The notes below the pieces were generated by a model, which had not been told where the DNA came from, made no database searches, and saw nothing but the letters and a program-made list of their open reading frames with translations. A stretch of DNA of 64,000 nt from Micromonospora lupini str. Lupac 08 (lineage in GTDB: Bacteria > Actinomycetota > Actinomycetes > Mycobacteriales > Micromonosporaceae), in NCBI RefSeq assembly GCF_000297395.2, contig NZ_HF570108.1, positions 5,937,700 to 6,001,699 of the forward strand. The letters run 5' to 3'. Position 1 is the first letter of the stretch, and every line of letters begins with the position of its first letter. Of the stretch, positions 7,546 to 15,816 are shown one piece after another. The position numbers were made by a program, and so were the translations under genes.

Positions 7546-7964
7546 ACCCCGCACTCGTCTTCGCGGTCATCACCGCCGTCCTGATCCCGGCCCACCAACT
7601 CGCCGACCACATCGTGCAAACCGACGCCGACGCGTCCCACAAAGCCGAGCCCGGCTGGACCGGCTGGCGTCACCTCCTGACGCACGTCGCCACCTACCAC
7701 CTCACGGTCGCGGCCATGCTCGCCGTCACCGTCGCCCTGCTCGACCTACCGGTGTCCGCCCTCGGACTCACCGCCGGCCTGGCCTTCTCGGCCATCACCC
7801 ACGCACTCCTGGACCGCCGCTGGACGGTCCGCCTCATCCTGCACGCCACCGGCTCCGCCGCCTTCGCCGACCGACAGACCCCGGTCTGCGGCATGTACCT
7901 CGCCGACCAATCCCTTCACTACGCCTGCCTCTGGGCCTCCGCCCTCCTCATCGCCTGCCTCTGA
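7542..7964 (+). CDS. DUF3307-like membrane protein
   Basis: The 140-residue protein has three to four membrane segments (about 3-23, 53-72, 75-93 and 126-140). The polar motif HQLADHIVQTDADASHKAE is typical of DUF3307 proteins found on actinobacterial mobile elements. Its biochemical role is unknown; neighbours suggest a role in spread or cell-envelope passage of the element. ATG 7542 overlaps the previous stop (ATGA) and has GGAGG at 7530-7534. Confidence 0.65.
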   Translation: MNPALVFAVITAVLIPAHQLADHIVQTDADASHKAEPGWTGWRHLLTHVATYHLTVAAMLAVTVALLDLPVSALGLTAGLAFSAITHALLDRRWTVRLILHATGSAAFADRQTPVCGMYLADQSLHYACLWASALLIACL

Positions 7965-7980
7965 CCGAAAGGACACAGTC

Positions 7981-8196
7981 ATGCACCGCTACATGATCTC
8001 GTTCACCTACAAGGCCCCTCAGGGCATCGGCTTCATGTCCGTCGAATGGCCCTGCAAGCGGCACATCCGCTCCATGGCCGACATCACCAAAATCACCAAC
8101 GACCTGCGTAGCACCGGCTACATCGAGGCAGTCGTCCTCAGCTTCTCCCTTTTCGCCGACCCAGCCCCCACGCCCGCCTCGAAGGCGGCGTCATGA
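7981..8196 (+). CDS. Small conserved AICE protein, unknown
   Basis: This 71-residue protein has the pattern MHRYMISFTYKAPQG, then MADITKITNDLRSTG and AVVLSFSLFADP. Short proteins of this pattern next to Spd-like genes are familiar from Streptomyces and Micromonospora elements. GAAAGGA precedes the ATG, and the stop overlaps the next start (ATGA). Function is not known. Confidence 0.55.
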   Translation: MHRYMISFTYKAPQGIGFMSVEWPCKRHIRSMADITKITNDLRSTGYIEAVVLSFSLFADPAPTPASKAAS

Positions 8197-9083
8197 ACAC
8201 CTCCAAGAACGGCCGCGTCTACGCCTACATCGGCGCACTGTCCGGCGGCACTGTCTCCGTCGCCGCCAACATCGCTCACTCGTTCATCGCCCCGACCGAC
8301 GCCCCGGCCGATTGGTCGCCGGAGCCCGGCGCGGTCATCTCCGCGATCGTCTGGCCACTGTTCCTGTTCATCGCCATCGAGATCCTTGCCCGCACGCCCT
8401 GGCCGACCGGCTGGGGCTGGAACGTGCTGCGCTGGGTCGGGCTCCCGCCCGTCGCCCTGGTCGCCGCGTTCGTGTCCTACCGGCACCTGTCCGGACTGCT
8501 CGACCACTACAACGAGGAAACTCTCGTCGTCTGGTTCGGTCCCCTCGCCGTCGATGGCCTGATGCTCATGGCCACCGCCGCGCTCCTCGCCACCGGAAAC
8601 CGCACCACCCGGCCCACTGAAACCGTCCCGGCACCTGCGCCGGCCACCCTCGCCGAGGCGTCGTCACCCGACATCCCCGCCTCGCCGACGGTCCGCCCGG
8701 CCGCCGCGACCCCGGCCACCAACCCCGCACCCGAGATCACCGCACCCGCTTACGAACCCACAACCCTGCCCACCTCTGGCGAGGACACCGACACCCCGAC
8801 GACGGTCGAGCCCACCCCGGACACCACCGACAAGGACCCGACCCCGGCACCCGCCGCGCCTGCGGTAGCCACCGCCGGCCCCGCGCCCGCGCTGCTCTCC
8901 GGAGCCCGGATCGTCGCCAGCGCCCACGAGAAGGCCCACGGTGAACCCATCACCCCCGGCCAGCTCGCTGTGCGACTGCGCGTCCCCACCCACACGGCCG
9001 CCGACATCCTGACGGCCCTCAACACCCAACCGAGCATCAACGACAAGGCCCACAACGGCACCGCTGTTGGAGCCACCGCGTGA
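8193..9083 (+). CDS. Spd-like DUF2637 membrane protein
   Basis: The 296-residue protein has four membrane segments (about 9-32, 45-66, 78-99 and 111-133) with SYRHLSGLLDHY and GPLAVDGLMLM, which mark the DUF2637 family of AICEs and Streptomyces plasmids. Such proteins are linked to spreading of elements between hyphal compartments. A Pro/Thr-rich linker leads to a C-terminal winged-helix-like segment (PITPGQLAVRLRVPTHTAADI), so the protein could contact DNA as well as membrane. It overlaps the genes on both sides (ATGA and GTGA), which couples it to the replication initiator. Confidence 0.75.
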   Translation: MNTSKNGRVYAYIGALSGGTVSVAANIAHSFIAPTDAPADWSPEPGAVISAIVWPLFLFIAIEILARTPWPTGWGWNVLRWVGLPPVALVAAFVSYRHLSGLLDHYNEETLVVWFGPLAVDGLMLMATAALLATGNRTTRPTETVPAPAPATLAEASSPDIPASPTVRPAAATPATNPAPEITAPAYEPTTLPTSGEDTDTPTTVEPTPDTTDKDPTPAPAAPAVATAGPAPALLSGARIVASAHEKAHGEPITPGQLAVRLRVPTHTAADILTALNTQPSINDKAHNGTAVGATA

Positions 9084-10669
9084 CGTCCTCGACGTTGCCT
9101 CTCGCGCCCGAAACCACCACGGTTTCGGGCACGGGAGCCTCCGCTGAGTCCGCCGGCTACTGGCCCTGGGCTACCCCGACCCGCACCACCCGCAACCTGA
9201 CCGCCGACGGGTGGGTACGCGGGCACGATCCCCGCACCGTCGCGTCAGGGCGTGCCCGCGCCCAAGACCCCGACTACCCCGAATGGCTCGGCCACGTCCG
9301 CGCCGCCTCCGCGTGCAAGCACCCGATCCGCCTGGCCGGGCAGATCCACGTCAACGACGCCGACGGCAACCGCATGGCCACCGTCGACACCGAGGACATG
9401 CCCGACGGCGCGATCTACACCCCCTGCGGCAACCGCCGCGCCGCCGTCTGCCCGTCCTGCGCCGAGCTGTACCGACGCGACACCTACCACCTCATCAAAG
9501 CCGGCCTGCAAGGCGACCGATGGGGACTACCACCGCTCAACGAGCACATCGCCATCTTCCTCACCGCCACCGCCCCATCCTTCGGGCCGGTGCACCACCG
9601 AGTCGTGAAGGTCCACGCCGCCGACTGCCGCAAGAAGGACGGCTGCACCTGCCGGCCCTCGGTCTGCCACCCATTCGGCCGCACCTGCCCCCACGGCCAG
9701 GAGCTGCGCTGCGGGCAACGCCACAAGGCCGCCGACACCCAGCTCGGCCAGCCGCTGTGCCTGGACTGCTACGACCACGTCGGCCAAGTCGTGTGGAACC
9801 ACGAGGCACCCGAGCTGTGGCGCCGCACCATCCAACAAGCCGACCGGGAACTACGCCGCCTCGGCCGCGCCCACGGCGTCGACCTGCGCCGCCGCTACAT
9901 CAAGGTCTACGAATTCCAGGTACGCGGCGTCATCCACTACCACGCCCTCATCCGCCTCGACGGCTACAACCCCGACTGCCCTGAGGCGATCGTCCCGCCG
10001 CCGGCCGGCATCACCCGGCAGATGTTCGCCGACGCCGTGGAAGCCGCCTTCCTCAAGACGGCCTACACCTCCGCGTCGCACCCCGCCAACGGCGGGCAGG
10101 GCTGGCACATCGCCTGGGGCGACAAGGGCCTGGACCTCAAGCACGTCAACGCCCCCGGCCACGAAGTCAACCTCGCCCAGATCACCGGCTACATCGCCAA
10201 GTACGTCACCAAGAGCACCGAGGTAACCGGCCTGAGCCTGCGCCGCGTCGACGACCTCTCCGTCGAAATCCACGGCGACCCGGGCACCCACCTCGGACGG
10301 CTCATCCGCGCCTGCTGGGACCTCGGCGAGCACCCCGACTACACGCGGCTTCGCCGCTGGGCGCACCAGTTCGGCTACGGCGGACACATCGCCACCAAGA
10401 GCCGCGCCTTCTCCGTCACCCTCGGTTTCCTCCGGTTGCAGCGGACCATCTGGCGGCGCACCGAGGGCCACCCGCACACCTGGGACGACGAGCAAACCGA
10501 GCGGGTCATCTACGAACTCGGCTACCAGGCAACCGGCTGGATCACCACCGGCGACGCCCTGCTCGCCAACACCGCCGCCGCCATGGCCCGCGCACAACAC
10601 CTCGCCGGCATCGACGCCCTGGCCGACGAACTCGCCGCCACTCGCGCGGTCCGACCCCTGGCCGCTTGA
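9080..10669 (+). CDS. repSA: RepSA-type replication initiator
   Basis: The 529-residue protein matches RepSA of pSAM2-type elements, which start rolling-circle replication after excision. It has a Cys-rich N-terminal third, an HUH-type metal motif HYH at 286-288 (GVIHYHALIRLDG) and candidate catalytic tyrosines at 371 and 375 in GYIAKYVTK. GTG 9080 overlaps the stop of the Spd-like gene. The stop codon itself is the first three bases of an operator-like palindrome. The gene looks full length and intact. Confidence 0.85.
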   Translation: MTSSTLPLAPETTTVSGTGASAESAGYWPWATPTRTTRNLTADGWVRGHDPRTVASGRARAQDPDYPEWLGHVRAASACKHPIRLAGQIHVNDADGNRMATVDTEDMPDGAIYTPCGNRRAAVCPSCAELYRRDTYHLIKAGLQGDRWGLPPLNEHIAIFLTATAPSFGPVHHRVVKVHAADCRKKDGCTCRPSVCHPFGRTCPHGQELRCGQRHKAADTQLGQPLCLDCYDHVGQVVWNHEAPELWRRTIQQADRELRRLGRAHGVDLRRRYIKVYEFQVRGVIHYHALIRLDGYNPDCPEAIVPPPAGITRQMFADAVEAAFLKTAYTSASHPANGGQGWHIAWGDKGLDLKHVNAPGHEVNLAQITGYIAKYVTKSTEVTGLSLRRVDDLSVEIHGDPGTHLGRLIRACWDLGEHPDYTRLRRWAHQFGYGGHIATKSRAFSVTLGFLRLQRTIWRRTEGHPHTWDDEQTERVIYELGYQATGWITTGDALLANTAAAMARAQHLAGIDALADELAATRAVRPLAA

Positions 10670-10682
10670 CACGTACGTGTCA
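10667..10682. promoter_or_regulatory. Palindromic operator-like site, copy 3
   Basis: TTGACACGTACGTGTCAA at 10666-10683 contains the exact 16-bp palindrome and is symmetric over 18 bp. It overlaps the stop of the replication gene and lies 74 bases before the excision genes. The TTGACA half resembles a -35 box on both strands. Confidence 0.75.
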
Positions 10683-10756
10683 ACGCCAGTGAAGCCGTTC
10701 CTTGACAACTCCACAGCGCACGCAACACCCCACCCACCCGACCTGGAAGGAGCGTC

Positions 10757-10960
10757 ATGCCCGCACACCCCCGCCCCCTGGTCGCGGTCCGGCTCATCGG
10801 CCCGACCGCCACCGTCAAAGCCCACGCCGCAACCATCGCGGCTCAACTCACCGCCTACTACGGCCGCGAACGGGTCACCTGCCGCACCAGCACCCGTTCC
10901 GCCGGCTACAGCGGCGAAAGCCGCGCCTACATCACCCTCAGTCGAAAGGAGCCACGATGA
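10757..10960 (+). CDS. Small AICE protein before the excisionase, unknown
   Basis: The 67-residue protein has a GGAAGGAG ribosome site and ends in an ATGA overlap with the excisionase gene. The pattern is strand (LVAVRLIGP), helix (AHAATIAAQLTAYYG), strand (VTCRTST), strand (RAYITLSR). It resembles the layout of the small protein at 5214-5399. No function is assigned; position suggests a part in excision or its control. Confidence 0.5.
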   Translation: MPAHPRPLVAVRLIGPTATVKAHAATIAAQLTAYYGRERVTCRTSTRSAGYSGESRAYITLSRKEPR

Positions 10961-11151
10961 CCGCACCCGCCCCTACCCCGACGCCGGACCTCTGGTCGAT
11001 CGGCGACACAGCGGCGTTCCTGCGGGTTCCCGTTGGCACCCTGTACCAATGGCGGCACCGCCGGACCGGCCCGCGTGCCTTCAAGGTCGGCCGGCACCTG
11101 CGCTACGACCCGGCCGACGTCCGGGCCTGGCTGGAAGATCAGGCGGCCTGA
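10957..11151 (+). CDS. xis: Excisionase (MerR/AlpA-type helix-turn-helix)
   Basis: The 64-residue basic protein has the winged-helix pattern of AICE excisionases: WSIGDTAAFLRVPVGTLYQW, then KVGRHLRYDPADVRAWL. Xis bends DNA at the attachment sites and steers the integrase towards excision. GAAAGGAG precedes ATG 10957, which overlaps the previous stop, and the integrase gene starts 2 bases after its own stop. Identity is clear from motif, size and position. Confidence 0.85.
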   Translation: MTAPAPTPTPDLWSIGDTAAFLRVPVGTLYQWRHRRTGPRAFKVGRHLRYDPADVRAWLEDQAA

Positions 11152-11152
11152 C

Positions 11153-12394
11153 ATGGCAATCGATGACCTTTGGTATCTCAAGAAACGCAACCCGGATACG
11201 AAGAAGTTCATCCCCTCGAAGCGACACGGCCGAGGAAAGCGCTGGCGAGTGCGCTACACCGACGCCGACAACAACGACCGCGAAAAGCTGTTCGACCTCA
11301 AGCGCGACGCGGAAACCTTCGACCTCAACTGTCGCTCGGGCGTCGCCGCAGAGGTCAAGGTGAGCCGCGAGATAGGCCAGCTCACCTTTGCTCAATATGC
11401 GCAGCGGTGGCAGGAATCACGCGAGTCGGGGTGGAGTGTGGAGACCCGCCGACGTGTTCCGCAGAATCTTCGGAAACGTCTTCTGCCGGCTTTCGGCGAA
11501 CAATCCATCCGATCGATCACCCTGACCGATGTGATGGCCTGGCTCGGTCGACTGCTGGACGATCACACCGCGAAGTCATCCATCGGCCTCTACTTCGGCG
11601 TTCTCAAGACCATCATGAACGCTGCCGTCGTCGACAAGGTGCTTGACGACAACCCCTGCGACGGCGTGAACCTCTCGCACGTGCTGCGGGGGATGTCACG
11701 GGCACCGAAGTGGGTGCCGACCGAGGACCAGGTGCTCAAGCTCGCCGGGGTCGTACCCCGACGATTCCGTGCGGCCATCTGGCTGGGAGCCGGCGAAGGG
11801 TTGCGCATCGGTGAAGTCCTGGGCATGGAGAACAGCTCGCGGTGCATGGATGTTGCCGCCGAAGAGTTGCATGTTGTCCAGCAGTTGCGGCACTCCCGGG
11901 AGCACTTCGGAGGCTTCTACCTTGCCGCGCCAAAGAGCGGATCGGCCGGGACAGTCGATCTGGACGCCGTGGTCGCCGAGGAAGTGACCGCTCACGTCAA
12001 CGAGGTTGGCCCCGTCGAATTTGAACTGCCGGACATCACCAGCGACAGGCGGGTCACCCGTCCTGCGGCTCTCCTGTTCACCACCACGCGAGGAAAGCTG
12101 ATAACCGATCGGTATTGGTCGGAGCTGTGGGAGGACTGGCGATCAGCCGCAGACTGGCCCAGAGAGGGAACGTTCCACTCCCTTCGCCACTTCTTCGCCA
12201 CCACCCTGATGAGCAACGGCGTCGAGCCCCAGGAGGTGCAGCACGCACTGCGGCACGCCAGCCTACGGATCACGCTGGAAACCTACGTGCACTGGCTGCC
12301 GAAGAAGGACCGGCCGCGCGGCCTGATCGGGCAGATCCTCCGCCCCGCCAAGGGCAGTCGGACCGGCCCTACCGGTGACCAAGATCAGCATTAG
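11153..12394 (+). CDS. int: Tyrosine site-specific integrase
   Basis: The 413-residue recombinase has an N-terminal arm-binding and SAM-like core-binding region and a complete catalytic set: Arg218 (LRIGE), His342 and Arg345 (HSLRH), His368 (RHAS) and Tyr378 (ETYVHW). It should integrate and, with Xis, excise the element. It ends the element, as usual in AICEs, but no tRNA gene or 3' tRNA fragment follows within about 230 bases. The gene is intact. Base composition is a little lower in GC than flanking core genes. Confidence 0.9.
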   Translation: MAIDDLWYLKKRNPDTKKFIPSKRHGRGKRWRVRYTDADNNDREKLFDLKRDAETFDLNCRSGVAAEVKVSREIGQLTFAQYAQRWQESRESGWSVETRRRVPQNLRKRLLPAFGEQSIRSITLTDVMAWLGRLLDDHTAKSSIGLYFGVLKTIMNAAVVDKVLDDNPCDGVNLSHVLRGMSRAPKWVPTEDQVLKLAGVVPRRFRAAIWLGAGEGLRIGEVLGMENSSRCMDVAAEELHVVQQLRHSREHFGGFYLAAPKSGSAGTVDLDAVVAEEVTAHVNEVGPVEFELPDITSDRRVTRPAALLFTTTRGKLITDRYWSELWEDWRSAADWPREGTFHSLRHFFATTLMSNGVEPQEVQHALRHASLRITLETYVHWLPKKDRPRGLIGQILRPAKGSRTGPTGDQDQH

Positions 12395-12625
12395 TTTGTG
12401 CCCTGGTTGTGCCGGATGATCTTCCCTCAGCGTCCTTGCAGGTCAGAACCGGTCCGGGTTGCCCAATCAGGGATTGCACGTACTAATCCGGGGTCGGACA
12501 TGAAGCTCTTTCCCGCACCTGTCACGATGGCCGGTTCGCCCCGGTCCGACCCGGCGCTCGGGCGCATCTCACCCGGCCGGTGGGTCGGCGGCGGCAGGTC
12601 CGCGACGTTGCGGTACGAAGACAGG
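12395..12625. other. Gap between integrase and MscS gene (expected attachment site)
   Basis: The right attachment site should lie here. No tRNA, tRNA 3' end or copy of any sequence from positions 1-1145 was recognised. In-frame starts for the MscS gene exist at ATG 12500 and ATG 12527. Confidence 0.4.
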
Positions 12626-13666
12626 GTGAGTGCCGCCAGCGTGACGCCCCTTGCCCTGCCCGACGCCGTATCGGTGAACTGTCAGGGCAGCACCTCCTGT
12701 GAATGGATCTACGGGATCACCAGGTCGGCCTGGTTCGCCGAGGGCAGCTACTGGATCCTGCTCAAACCGCTGCGGGTGCTGCTGATACTGGCGCTGGCGA
12801 TGGTGGCCCGCTGGGCGCTGCACCGGACGATCAACCGGCTGGTCCGGACGACCACCGACGGCGCGGTGCCGACCATGCTGCGGCCGCTGCGCGAGCGGGT
12901 GCCCACGGCCGCGGTCGACCCGGCCGAGTTCGTGCCGGAGCGCCGCCGGCAACGGGCCGAGGCGATCGGCTCGGTGCTGCGCAGCCTGACCACCGCGTTC
13001 GTCTTCGGCATCGCGTTGCTGATGATCCTGCGCGAGTTCAGCTTCGACCTCGCCCCGCTGCTGGCCAGCGCCGGGATCGCCGGCGTCGCCCTGGGCTTCG
13101 GCGCGCAGAGCCTGGTCAAGGACCTGATCGCCGGGCTCTTCATGCTCATCGAGGACCAGTACGGCGTGGGCGACAACGTCGACCTGGGCGAGGCGACGGG
13201 TGTCGTGGAGTCGGTCGGGCTGCGGGTCACCACGGTCCGCGACGGACGCGGCGTGCTCTGGTACATCCGCAACGGCGAGATCATTCGCGTCGGCAACAAG
13301 AGCCAGGGCTGGGCGCTTGTGGTCGTGGACCTGCCGATCGGCTTCAGCGGCACCGAGGAGGCAAACGCCGTGCTGCGGACGGCGGCGGCCTCGGTGGCGC
13401 TGGACCCGGAGCTGTCACCGCAGATCGTGGAGGCGCCGGAGGTGCTGGGCGTCGAGCAGATGACTGTCGACGGCGCCGTGATCCGTACGGTGGTGAAGAC
13501 GACTGCCGACGGCCAGTTCGCGGTGGGCCGGGAGCTGCGCCGCAGGTTGGCGGAGGCGCTGGAGAACTCGGGCATCACCGCGCAGATCGCCGCCGCCCGC
13601 ATCTATCCCGGTGTGTCGAGCCGGCCGCTGCCGGAGGGTGAGACCGGCCAGGGTGGCGCCACCTGA
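12626..13666 (+). CDS. Small-conductance mechanosensitive channel (MscS family)
   Basis: The 346-residue membrane protein has the MscS core: a Gly/Ala-rich pore helix (LLASAGIAGVALGFGAQSLVKDLI) followed by FMLIEDQYGVGDNVDLGEATGVVE and a cytoplasmic beta domain. Such channels release ions and solutes on hypo-osmotic shock. GTG 12626 was chosen because the conserved part begins soon after; ATG 12500 or 12527 would add a Pro-rich extension lying in the presumed attachment region. It is the first core gene after the element, so integration may have changed its promoter. Confidence 0.8.
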   Translation: MSAASVTPLALPDAVSVNCQGSTSCEWIYGITRSAWFAEGSYWILLKPLRVLLILALAMVARWALHRTINRLVRTTTDGAVPTMLRPLRERVPTAAVDPAEFVPERRRQRAEAIGSVLRSLTTAFVFGIALLMILREFSFDLAPLLASAGIAGVALGFGAQSLVKDLIAGLFMLIEDQYGVGDNVDLGEATGVVESVGLRVTTVRDGRGVLWYIRNGEIIRVGNKSQGWALVVVDLPIGFSGTEEANAVLRTAAASVALDPELSPQIVEAPEVLGVEQMTVDGAVIRTVVKTTADGQFAVGRELRRRLAEALENSGITAQIAAARIYPGVSSRPLPEGETGQGGAT

Positions 13667-13912
13667 CGCCGGCGACACTGGCCGGCAATACAGGGGTCGC
13701 GAGCCGCTCGGCCCCTCAGGTATCGTCCGTTCGTTCAGTCGGGGATGCGACGAGCGAGCCGTTCGCACTAGCTAGTTGTCAGACGATCGGGCAGAATCCC
13801 GAGCACGCGTTCCCGCCGGAGCGTGGTCACATCCTCGCTGATCAGTAGATCTGACGAGTGTTCCCGGCCCGGCCGCCACGAGTTGCCGTTCCGGGGGCCG
13901 ATGGAGGCGACG
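13667..13912. other. Gap before the MFS gene
   Basis: No gene is seen in this 246-base stretch. A GCCGGC-rich short hairpin near 13670-13690 may end the MscS transcript. Promoter elements for the transporter are not clear. Confidence 0.3.
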
Positions 13913-15280
13913 GTGCCCGACGAGCGACCTTCCGCGGAAGGCCCGGCCACTTTTCGCGAAGTGTTCGCCCAGCGCGAGTTCCGCGCTGTCTTCACCGCCG
14001 GGGCCCTGTCCTGGGTCGGTGACTACGTCGCCAAGGCCGCCGTGACCCTGCTCGTCTACCAGCAGACCAGGTCCGTCGCGCTCTCCGCCGCCGCGTTCGC
14101 GGTCAGCTACCTGCCGTGGTTGCTCGGCGGCCCGCTGCTCGCCGCGCTTGCCGAGCGGCACCCGTACCGCCGGGTGATGGTGGCGTGCGACGTCATCCGC
14201 ATGGTGCTGATGCTGCTCATCGCCCTCCCCGACCTGCCCGTTCCGGCGCTGCTGGGGCTCCTCTTCGCCGCCACGCTGGCCAACCCGCCGAGCCAGGCCG
14301 CGAAGTCCGCGCTGCTACCGCAGATCCTCGCCGGGGACCGGCTGGTGGTCGGGTTGTCGCTGAACGCCAGCATCGGGCAGGCGGCCCAGGTCGTCGGTTA
14401 CCTGCTCGGCACCGTCGTCGCCTCGATCGACCCGACTGTCGCGCTGCTGTTCAACGCGGCCACCTTCGGCCTGTCGGCGCTGCTGGTCCGCGTCGGTGTG
14501 CGGGAGCGACAGGCCACGATGACCAGCGCGCACCGCTCGCACCTGCTCCGGGAGACGGGCCAGGGGTTCCAGATCGTATTCGGCACGCCGGTGCTGCGGG
14601 CCATCGCGGTGCTGGTGTTCAGCGCGCTGCTGTTCTCGATCATTCCGGAGGGGTTGGCCGCGGCCTGGGCCAACAAGGGCTCGCACGGTGGCATGGACGC
14701 GGGCACCGCGCAAGCGGTGATCATGGCGGCCAACCCGGTGGGCTACATCCTGGGCGGGCTGCTGGTGAGCCGGCTGTTCGGCCCGACCCGCCGACTGACG
14801 CTGATGCGACCCCTCGCGGTGTTCTCCCCGCTGGTGCTGGTGCCGGCGCTGTTCGACCCGCCACCGCTGGTGGTGGCGTTGCTGGCCGCCCTGTGCGGGT
14901 TCGCGGTCGCCGGGATGATGCCGATGGCCAACGGGCTCTTCGTCCAGGCTCTGCCGGACGGGTTCCGGGCCCGCGCCTTCGGCGTGATGGCCACCGGCGT
15001 GCAGGTCATCCAGGGTTTCGCGGTGCTGGCCACCGGGCTGCTCGCCGAGCGGTTCTCCATTCCGGTGGTGGTCGGGGTCTGGAGCGCCGCCGGGGTGCTG
15101 CTGATGACCATCGCCGCCCTGCGCTGGCCGGACAAGCAGACGGTGGACGACGCCATCGCCAGGGCCGCCGCGGCCAACGCCGAGCCGACGCCCGATCCGG
15201 GCGGTACCGCCGTCGGCGCCACACCGACGGGCGCCCACCTCCGGCCCGCCGACGGCCCCCGCCGGCACGCGGTCACCTGA
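13913..15280 (+). CDS. Major facilitator superfamily exporter
   Basis: The 455-residue protein has about 12 membrane helices and the layout of the MFS_3/EntS-like exporters, starting FREVFAQREFRAVFTAGALSW and followed by an ALAERHPYRRVM loop between helices 2 and 3. Substrates of this group range from siderophores to drugs, and none can be chosen here. GTG 13913 has GGAGG at 13903-13907; ATG 13901 is an alternative start. The C-terminal tail is Pro/Ala-rich. It stands alone between the MscS gene and a haemoglobin gene. Confidence 0.8.
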   Translation: MPDERPSAEGPATFREVFAQREFRAVFTAGALSWVGDYVAKAAVTLLVYQQTRSVALSAAAFAVSYLPWLLGGPLLAALAERHPYRRVMVACDVIRMVLMLLIALPDLPVPALLGLLFAATLANPPSQAAKSALLPQILAGDRLVVGLSLNASIGQAAQVVGYLLGTVVASIDPTVALLFNAATFGLSALLVRVGVRERQATMTSAHRSHLLRETGQGFQIVFGTPVLRAIAVLVFSALLFSIIPEGLAAAWANKGSHGGMDAGTAQAVIMAANPVGYILGGLLVSRLFGPTRRLTLMRPLAVFSPLVLVPALFDPPPLVVALLAALCGFAVAGMMPMANGLFVQALPDGFRARAFGVMATGVQVIQGFAVLATGLLAERFSIPVVVGVWSAAGVLLMTIAALRWPDKQTVDDAIARAAAANAEPTPDPGGTAVGATPTGAHLRPADGPRRHAVT

Positions 15281-15351
15281 TCGCGACGGCGTGAGCGGAC
15301 GCACGGTCTCCGGGTCGGGCCGGCGGCTGACGCACCTGGCAGGATGGAACG

Positions 15352-15780
15352 GTGAACCCCGCAGGTGAATCCGACCGTCCCGCTGCGTCGATGACCCTCT
15401 TCGAAGCGGTCGGCGGCGAACCCACCTTCCGCCGGCTGGTGGACGAGTTCTACGTCGGCGTCGCCACCGATCCCCTGCTGCGACCCATGTACCCGGAGGA
15501 GGACCTGGGCCCGGCGTCGGACCGGTTGACCCTGTTCCTCATGCAGTACTGGGGCGGGCCGAACACCTACTCCGCTCAGCGCGGGCACCCGCGGCTGCGC
15601 ATGCGGCACGCCCCGTTCCGGATCGGCGTGGCCGAGCGGGACGCCTGGCTGCGGCACATGCGCCAGGCGGTGGACCGGCTCGACCTGGAGCCGCAGCTCG
15701 CCGTCGCCCTCTGGGACTACCTGGAGCGGGCCGCGTACTTCATGGTCAACGCCATGGAGGACCCGGCCGAGCGCGCCTGA
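15352..15780 (+). CDS. Truncated haemoglobin, group II (TrHbO-like)
   Basis: The 142-residue haem protein has LFEAVGGEPTFRRLVDEFY at the start of the globin fold, a proximal His in RMRHAPFRI, the YWGGP segment and a Trp in DAWLRHM that fits the conserved G8 Trp of group II. Mycobacterial GlbO proteins bind oxygen and NO and associate with membranes or thiol pathways. GTG 15352 and ATG 15391 are both possible starts; the second lies directly at the globin fold. Function in this organism is inferred from the family. Confidence 0.85.
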   Translation: MNPAGESDRPAASMTLFEAVGGEPTFRRLVDEFYVGVATDPLLRPMYPEEDLGPASDRLTLFLMQYWGGPNTYSAQRGHPRLRMRHAPFRIGVAERDAWLRHMRQAVDRLDLEPQLAVALWDYLERAAYFMVNAMEDPAERA

Positions 15781-15798
15781 CGGCGCGCTCGGGGCACG

Positions 15799-15816
15799 GA
15801 GGCCGCGGGCGGCCTC
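15799..15816. terminator. Hairpin between convergent genes
   Basis: GAGGCCGC at 15799-15806 pairs with GCGGCCTC at 15809-15816. It lies between the haemoglobin gene and the YbjN gene, which converge, and could terminate both. Confidence 0.5.

Larger units (their letters stand above)
1146..12394 (+). mobile_element. Actinomycete integrative and conjugative element (AICE), core
   Basis: The gene order is regulator pair, small protein, membrane protein, FtsK/TraB-like translocase, accessory proteins, Spd-like protein, RepSA-like initiator, Xis and Int, all on one strand with many ATGA overlaps. This is the pSAM2-type AICE plan. All core genes are open and catalytic motifs are intact, so the element may be active. 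The left border is not located and may include the secreted-protein gene at 265 or lie outside the window. The right border lies between the integrase stop and the MscS gene. Confidence 0.85.

Noticed and set aside
12395..12500. tRNA or tRNA 3' fragment after the integrase
   Set aside because: Both strands were read for a T-arm and matching acceptor stem; none forms a cloverleaf or 3' half.
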